From the NCBI RefSeq assembly GCF_900961225.1, contig NZ_CAAHFN010000053.1:17420-81419 (forward strand): DNA of 64,000 nucleotides. Direction: 5' to 3'. The stretch is from Modicisalibacter radicis (GTDB taxonomy: Bacteria > Pseudomonadota > Gammaproteobacteria > Pseudomonadales > Halomonadaceae). Made by a program: the position numbers and the translations under genes. The stretch's first letter is position 1. Each line of letters begins with the position of its first letter. Positions 50,881-58,084 of the stretch are shown piece after piece. Below the pieces are notes generated by a model that saw nothing but the letters and a program-made list of their open reading frames with translations, made no database searches and was not told where the DNA came from.

Positions 50881-52182
50881 ATGACCCGCTCCCTCGATCC
50901 CGTTCTCCTGGACAAGCATGATCGGCCGGCTCCGGACTACGGAATCTTTCCCGGCCTGGTCCGCTTTCCTGAAAAGCTCACGGTAGCCGATTACCGGCTG
51001 GCGGCGCATGGCAGCAACGAAGACCCCATCCCCAAGCCATTGACGGTCCATGTTCATGTGCCCGCCGGGTTGGGGCACGAGGCCGACGGGGCGACTCGTT
51101 ACCTGGCTTGTCTCAAGCGTGAAATGGCAATTCAGGGAAGCCTGTTCGATGACGATCGTCGAATCGAGCGGCTTGTTCTGGCCGGGGGTGGAGTGAGGCG
51201 TCTTGACGACGACCAGTTGGCCGGTCTGCTTACCGAGCTGCATCGCCATTTCGGGCTGAAGCGCAGCCGCGACAGGGTCTTTGCGCTGCGCATCGGTCCG
51301 GACGGTCTGTCACCGCAGCGTCTGACCGATCTGATTGCCCTGGGCTTCAACCGGCTCGCTATCGATATGCGGGGCGCCGGGGCTTCGGCGGTGGATCGCT
51401 TGCTCGAGATCAAATCCACGGCTCGCCCCGCTTATCTTTACCCGCCCACTGTCGAGCTGGGGCTGCGACTGCCTGGGCGGACGTCAGCGGGTTTCTCGGC
51501 ACTGCTCGAAGGCCTGGTATGCCTGCGCCCAGAGCGTATCAGTCTGTCTCGCGAAGCAGGCCGCTGCACAGTCGCCTGGCCAGGGTTTCCCGGCGCTTCG
51601 GCAGCGGGCGATCAGAGCGGCACGCCCATGCGCCATGCCACCCTGGGCCTCCTTGCACAGGGCGTGGAGCGACTGGCCCGGGAGGGGTACGAGCATGCAG
51701 GCACGGGGCGCTTTCTACTGGCAAACGACTCGTCGATCAGCGCGTGTCGCGATGAACTCGAGCATGAGACCGACTGTATCGGGCTCGGGGCCGGTGCGAT
51801 CAGCCATGTCGCCGATGGGTACTACCAGAATGCACGGGAACTGTCGGACTATCACGCCCGCCTGGATGCCGGTGAGCTGGCCGTCTGCCGGGGCTATGAG
51901 CTGAACGCCGATGACCGGGTGAGGAACGATGTCATCCAGCACCTCATGGCAAGGGGCAGCGTACGTTATGCGACTATCGAGAAACGTCATCGCATCGTAT
52001 TCCGCAACTATTTTGCGCCGGAGTTGCAGGCCCTGCAGGAGATGGCCGGCGATGGCCTGGTCGACATCCGACGCGATGGCATGGCGCTGACGCCATCGGG
52101 ACGGTTGCTGACGAACCGTCTCGCCATGATCTTCGACGGCGCCTTCGGCGATCCGCGGCCCCGATACTTGCAGATGATCTGA
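50881..52182 (+). CDS. HemN-like radical-SAM-family protein lacking the Fe-S loop
   Basis: 433 residues, against about 457 for HemN. Similarity to oxygen-independent coproporphyrinogen III oxidase runs over the whole length: PLTVHVHVPAG corresponds to HemN LSLYVHIPFC, GFNRLAIDMRG to GFNRLSMGVQD, GLGAGAISHVADGYYQNARE to GMGVSAISMIGDCYAQNQKE, and a well-kept C-terminal domain. The segment that should hold C-x3-C-x2-C-x-C is deleted: the chain goes from HVPAG straight to the HEADGATRYLACLKREM helix. It therefore cannot bind the SAM cluster and should not catalyse decarboxylation. A porphyrin-binding, heme-delivery or regulatory role is possible. The frame is intact and GC3 is high, so it is not an obvious pseudogene. 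The start ATG 50881 is weakly supported by GGTAA. Confidence 0.8.
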   Translation: MTRSLDPVLLDKHDRPAPDYGIFPGLVRFPEKLTVADYRLAAHGSNEDPIPKPLTVHVHVPAGLGHEADGATRYLACLKREMAIQGSLFDDDRRIERLVLAGGGVRRLDDDQLAGLLTELHRHFGLKRSRDRVFALRIGPDGLSPQRLTDLIALGFNRLAIDMRGAGASAVDRLLEIKSTARPAYLYPPTVELGLRLPGRTSAGFSALLEGLVCLRPERISLSREAGRCTVAWPGFPGASAAGDQSGTPMRHATLGLLAQGVERLAREGYEHAGTGRFLLANDSSISACRDELEHETDCIGLGAGAISHVADGYYQNARELSDYHARLDAGELAVCRGYELNADDRVRNDVIQHLMARGSVRYATIEKRHRIVFRNYFAPELQALQEMAGDGLVDIRRDGMALTPSGRLLTNRLAMIFDGAFGDPRPRYLQMI

Positions 52183-52260
52183 TCGGCGCCGATAAGTTGC
52201 TATGGTGCAGATTGTGCCGTCGTCCTGGAGAGGGATCTGCCGGCAGTCGATGATCGGCCC

Positions 52261-53646
52261 TCAATGCGCGAGATCGTGCGGGGCCTGGAAGATCTCGTCG
52301 TTGCTGTCGCCGTGCACCGTCAGAAAGCCCACGAGGCCTTTCTCGACCCGGGCCAGAGCGTGATCGACAAGCTTGTACCTGCCCGGGTAGTCGACCTTGA
52401 ATTCGACCATGACGGCGCCGCCCGGGGCGACCGTCGTGGTCTGCACGTCGGTCAATGGCGGGCTGGTCAACGACCCCTGGCTGTAAACCCTGTCGAATGT
52501 CTCGCCGATCACATGAAAGCTCGATGTCGCGTTGGGGCCGCCGACGCCGAAGAAGATGCGCACGGTATCGCCGACCTGGGCTTGCAGCTCGTGGGTTTCG
52601 GTCAGGGCGCCCACCGCGCCGTTGAACGTGAAATACTCGGGACGCTCGTCGAGCAGCTTGTCGAGCGATAGCTCCTGTAGTCCTGGGCTGCCGTGGCGTT
52701 CGCGGGTGTAGAGCTCGCCCTGCATGACATAGAACTCCCTGTCCACCGGCGGCAGACCGTCTTCGGGCTCGACCAGGATCATGCCGTACATGCCGTTGGC
52801 GATATGCTGAGCGACCATCGGCGTGGCGCAGTGATAGACATAGAGCCCCGGTGCCAGGGCCTTGAAGGTAAAGTGCCGGGTTTGGCCCGGGGCAACCTGC
52901 GTGACCGCTGCGCCGCCACCGGGGCCGGTGGCGGCATGCAGGTCGATCGAATGAACATGTTCGCTGCGCTCGTCGTTGCTCAGGTTGACGGTCACCCGGT
53001 CGCCGACCCGCACACGCAGCAAGGGGCCGGGCACCTTGCCATCGAAGGTCCAGTAGCTGTAGCTGGAGCCATCGGCAAGCCGGCCGACGACCTCGCTGGT
53101 TTCCAGGTCAAGCGTGACATGCCGAGGCGCGCGCGTGCCGACCGGCTGGCCCACCGCCGTGGGGTCCTGCGCGATGGTGCCCGTGTCGTCAGCCAACGTT
53201 TCCCGTGCTTCGCCAACGACAAGGCGGCCGAGCATACCCATCGCCTTGTGGCCGGGCAGCGAGCAGTAGTACGTGAAGGTCCCGTTCCTGTCGGCCTTGA
53301 AGACGATCGTGGTGGCCGCCCCCCGGGTGCTGATCTTTCCCGAATCGGCACCGAACTCGGGTACCACGATATCGTGGATGACGCCGTCCCCATTGATCAG
53401 CTTGATCCGGACGATGGCGCCCTCGGGAGCGCTCAGGTCGGGATTGACCTGCCCCTTTATGGAGCCGGTGGCGCCGACGAATGCCAATCGGCCGTCAGTG
53501 AGCGCGGTACGCAGCGTGTAGCTCACGTCCGGCGTCGCATCGCCGGGAACCGGCTCGCCCTCGGGCGCCGCGAAGCCGGTTGCGCACGCCAGTCCGGTCA
53601 ACAGCACAAGCATGCCAGCAATCAACCGACGGGGAACTCTATTCAT
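52261..53646 (-). CDS. nirK: Copper nitrite reductase with N-terminal cupredoxin domain
   Basis: 461 residues. A signal peptide (about 1-26, GFA-A) precedes a plastocyanin-like domain (about 40-145) with type 1 copper ligands H91, C128, H133 and M136 or M138 (YYCSLPGHKAMGM). The two NirK cupredoxin domains follow, with HVHSIDLH (H232, D235, H237), YHCATPMVAQH (H272, C273, H281), M286 and the C-terminal SSFHVIGE. It reduces nitrite to NO in the periplasm. The extra blue-copper domain may deliver electrons directly, as in the Hyphomicrobium type. Expected partners azurin or cytochrome c are not encoded in the window. Confidence 0.94.
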   Translation of the reverse strand: MNRVPRRLIAGMLVLLTGLACATGFAAPEGEPVPGDATPDVSYTLRTALTDGRLAFVGATGSIKGQVNPDLSAPEGAIVRIKLINGDGVIHDIVVPEFGADSGKISTRGAATTIVFKADRNGTFTYYCSLPGHKAMGMLGRLVVGEARETLADDTGTIAQDPTAVGQPVGTRAPRHVTLDLETSEVVGRLADGSSYSYWTFDGKVPGPLLRVRVGDRVTVNLSNDERSEHVHSIDLHAATGPGGGAAVTQVAPGQTRHFTFKALAPGLYVYHCATPMVAQHIANGMYGMILVEPEDGLPPVDREFYVMQGELYTRERHGSPGLQELSLDKLLDERPEYFTFNGAVGALTETHELQAQVGDTVRIFFGVGGPNATSSFHVIGETFDRVYSQGSLTSPPLTDVQTTTVAPGGAVMVEFKVDYPGRYKLVDHALARVEKGLVGFLTVHGDSNDEIFQAPHDLAH

Positions 53647-53691
53647 GAGGTCTTATCCTTGCCCTGCTGGGACAATCTTGAAATACGCTCC

Positions 53692-53733
53692 ACGTTAGCA
53701 TCGCGAAGGGCGCCCATTATTGATTCGTCTCAA
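53692..53733 (-). promoter_or_regulatory. Fnr/Dnr box of nirK
   Basis: TTGATTCGTCTCAA (53720-53733) matches the consensus at nine of ten positions. A weak -10 TAACGT on the minus strand (53692-53697) is correctly spaced. Fnr and Dnr recognise the same sequence, so the regulator cannot be told from the site. It separates nirK from the sirB2 gene, allowing independent transcription. Confidence 0.65.
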
Positions 53734-53800
53734 GGAGCCCGCTTCGAGGGTTCGACCGCGTGTTCGCGAGGGGCGCCGGCGTCGGCATGGCGACGAAGTC

Positions 53801-54190
53801 TCAGACACCTGCCAGCCAGGAAAGTGGATGGTGATTCATCGCCGCGCCGACGATGTACAGGAAGATGACGATGGCTACGAGTGACGCCACGGCACGAATG
53901 GTCGCTGTCCTGCCGCGCTTGATGGCCAGGGTGCCAACGACGATGTAGGCCACCAGGCCGATCAGCTTGGCCGCCAGCCACGGTTGCTGGGTCGGCCAGG
54001 CGCGCAGCATGATCATCAGCGCGACCCCCGCCGCCAGCAGCACGGTGTCGATCAGGTGTGGCAGCACCTTGACCCAGCGTCGCCGGAGTTGCGGCGACTG
54101 CCGAACCGACCACCAGGCGCGCAGGATGAACAGCGCCAGGCTGAGGCCGGCGGCAGTCATGTGGATGTGCTTGATCAGGAAATAGTCCAC
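53801..54190 (-). CDS. SirB2-family membrane protein
   Basis: 129 residues with four membrane helices, starting with GTG as MDYFLIKHIHMTAAG. GTG 54190 has the RBS GGAGG five nt upstream; the reading to 54481 adds sequence without membrane helices. SirB2 proteins are short integral membrane proteins of unknown function, often beside nitrite or nitrate reductase genes. It may be read with nrdG-like, ubiV and ubiU, the previous stop being 121 nt upstream. Confidence 0.82.
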   Translation of the reverse strand: MDYFLIKHIHMTAAGLSLALFILRAWWSVRQSPQLRRRWVKVLPHLIDTVLLAAGVALMIMLRAWPTQQPWLAAKLIGLVAYIVVGTLAIKRGRTATIRAVASLVAIVIFLYIVGAAMNHHPLSWLAGV

Positions 54191-54311
54191 GCGGCCCTCC
54201 GCCAGGAAATGGCCGCCTTCCAGCCTGTCATGCCAGGTCAGGGGGAGGCGACTAGCAAAGAAGAATGATTGCAAGTGACATCGGTCGTCCGGGGCAGACG
54301 GATACCGGCCA

Positions 54312-55091
54312 TTAGCGGCGCACCGTGACACGTTCGAAATGCGCCGCCAGTCGCGAGGCCAGCGAATCCACGGCGCGATCCGAAGGAGCGCCATCCGGCG
54401 ACAGCGTATAGATGCACTGCTGCAGGACAAGATGGCGTACGCCGCAATCGGCCAGCGACATGGCCAGCCTCTCCAGGTCACGCAGCGAAAAGGCCCGCCA
54501 GTGCAGGGTGATGCGGCACTCCAGTTCGATATCGCTGTCCAGCAGCAACGCCAGGCTCTGCACGTTTCGGCGCCAGATGCTTCGTTGCCGACGGGTGAGC
54601 CCGGCGCTCATGCCCCAGCCCTTGATATCGAGCCTGACCCAATCCAGCCAGGGAAGTGCCTCTGCCAGGCGCCGCGGATAGAGCCCCGAGGTATGCAACC
54701 CGCTGGCGAAGCCGTGTGCCTTGATGTCGCGGAGTACCGCGTTGAGCCCGTGGTGGCGGGTCGGTTCGCCACCGCTGATCACCACTCCGTCCACCTGGTC
54801 GTGGCGGCGATCGAGAAGATCGCGGACAGCCGGCCATGCATGGAGCTCCCCGCGTCGCTGCGCGATCATCCACCGATAGTGGCCGTACCCGTGCCGCGAA
54901 GGAGGACCTTGCAGGAAGACCGTACAGGCTCGGCACCCGGGAAATTCCTGTAGGGTCGGGAGCGTCAGGCCGGCGATGGGCAGGGAGTTTTCCATGGGGC
55001 CATGCATCGTGTGACTGGGTTGCCGGATAGCCATCAGGCGCGAGCCTGCCCGGCTTTTGCCAAGGGGCTGGCGCGTGATCGAGTGGTTCAT
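54312..55091 (-). CDS. NrdG-like protein lacking the radical-SAM cysteines
   Basis: 259 residues. It aligns along its length with the intact NrdG at 57119-57844: VFLQGPPSRHGYGH here against VFLQGCPLRCGYCH, VISGGEPTRHHGL against VFSGGEPTLHAGL, and SGLYPRRLAEALPWLDWVRLDIKG against AGIYPRRLQALLPWLDWVGLDVKG. The three cluster cysteines are replaced (C37 to P63, C41 to H67, C44 to G70), while the SAM-side GGEP is kept. Cleavage of SAM is therefore not expected. The ATG at 55091 overlaps the ubiV stop (ATGA), so it is coupled to UbiV. It has a basic N-terminal extension of about 35 residues. Function unknown. Confidence 0.82.
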   Translation of the reverse strand: MNHSITRQPLGKSRAGSRLMAIRQPSHTMHGPMENSLPIAGLTLPTLQEFPGCRACTVFLQGPPSRHGYGHYRWMIAQRRGELHAWPAVRDLLDRRHDQVDGVVISGGEPTRHHGLNAVLRDIKAHGFASGLHTSGLYPRRLAEALPWLDWVRLDIKGWGMSAGLTRRQRSIWRRNVQSLALLLDSDIELECRITLHWRAFSLRDLERLAMSLADCGVRHLVLQQCIYTLSPDGAPSDRAVDSLASRLAAHFERVTVRR

Positions 55092-56008
55092 GGGGCCGTC
55101 GTTGCGCGACTGTTGTCCATGCCGGGCCGGGCATGCCAGTAGCCGTCGCAGATCTCGGCCTCGACCAGGGCCAACGGGTCCGGGGCGGACAGCTCACCGC
55201 GCCGCGCGGCGTCGAAGGCGGCAACCACTCCGGCCATGCCCTCGGCGCGCGGGCTGAGGCGCGCCACGCCAACGCCCATGCCGGCCATGTCGCTCACCTC
55301 GTGGCGCAGATCCTGGCAGGCCCCGGAGAGGGTCTGGATACCGTTCAGCGTGAAGACCTCCTTCGATTCCTGGGAACGCAGCGCCAGGCCCTCGGGATGT
55401 TGCCGGCAGACGAACTGGCAGCGGTCCTTGGGCTTGCGGTGGTGCCGGGCGGTGAAGCAGCGCGAGGACCAGGCCAGCGGCAGATGGCCATGGGCGAACA
55501 CTTCGCAGGGCTGGTCGAGTCCCTCGCTGCGACAATCGGCGAGCAGTCGGGCCAGGTCGTTGCGCGACATCTCCACCGGGGCGTGCCAGCGCTGCATGCC
55601 GGCGCGGGCCATGACGGCGATCGTCGCGGGGTTGTAGAGGTTGAGCGCGGCGCCGGCGACGAAGGGCAGGCGGGCGGCGGACAGGCGCTGCAGGGCGCTC
55701 TGGTCGTTGGCCTCGATGCGAAACTCGCCGTTGTCGCACAACCGGCGCAGGTCGCGCAGATCGGCCTCGGATTCGATCAGCGTCTGGCTCGACAGCACCA
55801 CCTGCTTGCCGCTCTGGGTCAGCTCGCGGCCCAGTCCCAGCCAGTCGTCGAGCTTCATGTCGCGGCGCCGCGAGCAGACCGACTCGCCCAGGTAGACGAT
55901 CTCCACCGGCCAGTCGGCGGCCTCGCGATAGAAGTCGGCATAGCGCTCGCGGGTCCAGTAGAAGAGCACCGGCCCCAGCGACAGCTGCATGGTCTCGGGT
56001 AGGGACAT
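55088..56008 (-). CDS. ubiV: Oxygen-independent ubiquinone biosynthesis protein UbiV
   Basis: 306 residues from MSLPETMQLSLGPVLFYW. A peptidase U32-like barrel with the four cluster cysteines C45, C184, C197 and C201 (GESVCSRRR; SSRCFT, DRCQFVC). UbiV and UbiU form a [4Fe-4S] heterodimer that hydroxylates ubiquinone precursors without oxygen, using prephenate. It lies 14 nt after ubiU. The third partner UbiT (SCP2 domain) is not in the window. The reading from 56419 is antisense-like and rejected. Confidence 0.93.
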   Translation of the reverse strand: MSLPETMQLSLGPVLFYWTRERYADFYREAADWPVEIVYLGESVCSRRRDMKLDDWLGLGRELTQSGKQVVLSSQTLIESEADLRDLRRLCDNGEFRIEANDQSALQRLSAARLPFVAGAALNLYNPATIAVMARAGMQRWHAPVEMSRNDLARLLADCRSEGLDQPCEVFAHGHLPLAWSSRCFTARHHRKPKDRCQFVCRQHPEGLALRSQESKEVFTLNGIQTLSGACQDLRHEVSDMAGMGVGVARLSPRAEGMAGVVAAFDAARRGELSAPDPLALVEAEICDGYWHARPGMDNSRATTAP

Positions 56009-56022
56009 GATTCTTTCCTTTC

Positions 56023-57018
56023 CTATTTCCAGCGGCGCTCGTAGGCGCCCAGGGTGGTGGTGGCGCCCTCGGAGACCTCGCCGAGGCCGGCCATCCAGGC
56101 GGGGTCGGGGTGGAAGCGCTCGGGGGACTTCGCCAGCCGGTCCAGGGCCTGGCGCCAGATGCCGGCGACCTTCGAAACGTAGGCGGGACTGCGCTGGCGG
56201 CCCTCGATCTTCACCGCGCTGATGCCCAGTTCGGCGAGCTCCGGCAGCAGTTCCAGGGTATTGAGGCTGGTGGGCTCCTCGATGGCATGGTAGGTCTCGC
56301 CGCCGACCTCGAAGCGCCCCTTGCACAGGGTCGGGTAACCGGCCCGCTCGCCCTCGCCGTAGCGGTCGATCAGCACGCCGTTCAAGCGCGACTCCAGGCC
56401 CTCGGCGGTTTCTTCCCAACGCACGTGGGCCGCCGGCGAGCAGACGCCGCGGGTGTTGGGCGACTCACCGGTGAGGTAGGAGGAGAGATAGCAGCGCCCC
56501 TCGGCCATGATGCACAGGCTGCCGAAGGCGAATACCTCGAGTTCCACCGGGCTCTGCCTGGCCAGGTCGCGCACCTGGGTGATGGAGAGCACCCGCGGCA
56601 GCACGGCGCGGGTGATGCCGAACTGGTCATGGTAGAAACGCAGCGCCTCATGGCTGGTGGCCGAGCCCTGCACCGAGAGGTGACGGGGCAGCGCCGAATG
56701 GCGCCGGGCGGCGTAGTCGAGCAGCCCCATGTCGGCCAGGATCAGCGCATCGACGCCGAGATCGGCGGCCTGGTCCACGGCGCGGGTCCACTGTGCCCAG
56801 CCGTCCGGCTGCGGGTAGGTGTTGATGGCGCAGAACACCCGCTTGCCGCGGGCATGGGCATAGTCGATCCCCTCGCGGGCGCGCCTGTCGGTGAAGTTGA
56901 GGCCGGCGAACTGGCGGGCGTTGGTGGCATTCTGGAAGCCGAAATAGACGGCATCGGCTCCCTCGTCCACGGCGCGCTTCAGGGCGGGCAGGTTGCCGGC
57001 CGGGCAGACGAGTTCCAT
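56023..57018 (-). CDS. ubiU: Oxygen-independent ubiquinone biosynthesis protein UbiU
   Basis: 331 residues from MELVCPAGNLPALKRAVDEG. Cluster cysteines are C169, C176, C193 and C232 (FGSLCIMAEGRC, RGVCSP, TLCKGR), the same positions as in E. coli UbiU. It is the first gene of ubiU-ubiV-nrdG-like. ATG 57018 has the RBS GAGGAGAG; the reading from 57069 overlaps the promoter. It supplies quinone for NarI and NorZ during anaerobic respiration. Confidence 0.94.
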   Translation of the reverse strand: MELVCPAGNLPALKRAVDEGADAVYFGFQNATNARQFAGLNFTDRRAREGIDYAHARGKRVFCAINTYPQPDGWAQWTRAVDQAADLGVDALILADMGLLDYAARRHSALPRHLSVQGSATSHEALRFYHDQFGITRAVLPRVLSITQVRDLARQSPVELEVFAFGSLCIMAEGRCYLSSYLTGESPNTRGVCSPAAHVRWEETAEGLESRLNGVLIDRYGEGERAGYPTLCKGRFEVGGETYHAIEEPTSLNTLELLPELAELGISAVKIEGRQRSPAYVSKVAGIWRQALDRLAKSPERFHPDPAWMAGLGEVSEGATTTLGAYERRWK

Positions 57019-57049
57019 GTCGCTCTCCTCGCGGTTTACAAACCCGACC

Positions 57050-57091
57050 ATGCTAGTCGAGTATTCCACTTCGCCTTTTGATTCGGGTCAT
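57050..57091 (-). promoter_or_regulatory. Fnr-type promoter of ubiUV
   Basis: TTGATTCGGGTCAT (57078-57091) matches the Fnr consensus at eight of ten positions. The -10 TAGCAT on the minus strand (57050-57055) is exactly placed for a -41.5 site. The start would be near 57043, 25 nt before the ubiU ATG. Confidence 0.6.
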
Positions 57092-57118
57092 GGCGAAGCG
57101 CGGTCTGTGAATGATCGT

Positions 57119-57844
57119 TCAGCTGCGCAGTTCGAGCCGTTCGAAGGCGGGGCGCAGCGTTGCAAGCAGCGATGCCAGGGCCTCGCCGCCAGGCGGCCCC
57201 GGTGCCGGGGCGGCATAGTCGGGGTCCAGGCACTGTCCCGTGCGCGCCAGCTGGATGGCATAGCGCGCGACGCCGCGCTCGGCGAGGTCGAGCGCCAATC
57301 GCCGCAGGCTCGCCAGGTCGAAATCGCGCCAATGCACCGTGGTGCGGCACTCGAAGGCAATGCCGCTCTCCAGCAGCAAGGCCAGGCTGCGTGCATGGCC
57401 GGCCGCCATGCCGGGGCGACCGACGATGCGGTCGAAATCGGTGGCGGCTCCCTTGACGTCAAGCCCCACCCAGTCGAGCCAGGGCAGCAGTGCCTGCAAG
57501 CGCCGCGGGTAGATCCCGGCGGTATGCAGCCCGACCTTGAAGCCCAGGGCGTGGGCCCGCTCGGCGGCTTCGGCCAGGCCGGCATGCAGTGTGGGCTCGC
57601 CGCCGCTGAACACGACGGCTTCCAGCAGCCCCTGGCGGCGTTCGAGGAACGCCTCGATCCCGGCCCACTCCTCGGAGCCGGCCTTGCGCGGCTCGAGCAT
57701 CTGCGGGTTGTGGCAGTAGCCGCAACGCAGCGGGCAGCCCTGCAGGAAGACCACGCAGGCCAGATGATCGGGGTAGTCCAGGGTGGTCATGGCAGTGAGG
57801 CCGGCCACGGGCAGTCGCGGTCGGCGGGTAGCGGTGTCAGTCAT
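57119..57844 (-). CDS. nrdG: Anaerobic ribonucleotide reductase activating enzyme
   Basis: 241 residues. The radical-SAM cluster motif is intact: C37, C41 and C44 in GCPLRCGYC, with the SAM-binding FSGGEPT (about 95-101). It is the longer NrdG form (about 230-240 residues), not the short E. coli form (154). It forms the glycyl radical in NrdD using SAM and flavodoxin. It starts 48 nt after the small glycyl-radical gene. A catalytically damaged paralogue lies at 54312-55091. Confidence 0.95.
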   Translation of the reverse strand: MTDTATRRPRLPVAGLTAMTTLDYPDHLACVVFLQGCPLRCGYCHNPQMLEPRKAGSEEWAGIEAFLERRQGLLEAVVFSGGEPTLHAGLAEAAERAHALGFKVGLHTAGIYPRRLQALLPWLDWVGLDVKGAATDFDRIVGRPGMAAGHARSLALLLESGIAFECRTTVHWRDFDLASLRRLALDLAERGVARYAIQLARTGQCLDPDYAAPAPGPPGGEALASLLATLRPAFERLELRS

Positions 57845-57892
57845 GGACCTGTCCCGGCCGGGCGCCCGTGGACGCCCGGCATGGTGGTGGAT

Positions 57893-58054
57893 TCAGGAGG
57901 TGGCGGCGTGCTCGCTGAAGTGGCGCCGCTCGCGGTGCTCGGACTGCTTGCCGCGGTTGAACTGGCTGACCGGGCGGTGGTAGCCCATCACGCGGGTCCA
58001 GACCTCGCAGCGTTGACGCTGTTCGGCGGGCAGGTTCTCGACGGAGTGGTTCAT
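57893..58054 (-). CDS. nrdD: Glycyl-radical segment of class III ribonucleotide reductase, separate small protein
   Basis: 53 codons from ATG 58054 with the RBS AAAGGAG seven nt upstream. The protein contains CEVWTRVMGYHRPVSQFNRG (residues 16-35); this is the glycyl-radical end of NrdD, where the radical glycine lies in R-V-x-G-Y (here G24). The larger NrdD gene upstream ends after its zinc-binding cysteines and lacks any such motif. The two therefore appear to act together, with NrdG making the radical on this small subunit. It lies 30 nt after the large gene and 48 nt before nrdG, in the expected order. Assignment rests on the motif and context. Confidence 0.85.
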   Translation of the reverse strand: MNHSVENLPAEQRQRCEVWTRVMGYHRPVSQFNRGKQSEHRERRHFSEHAATS

Positions 58055-58084
58055 GCAATGCTCCTTTTCAGGGTTGAGGGTGCC

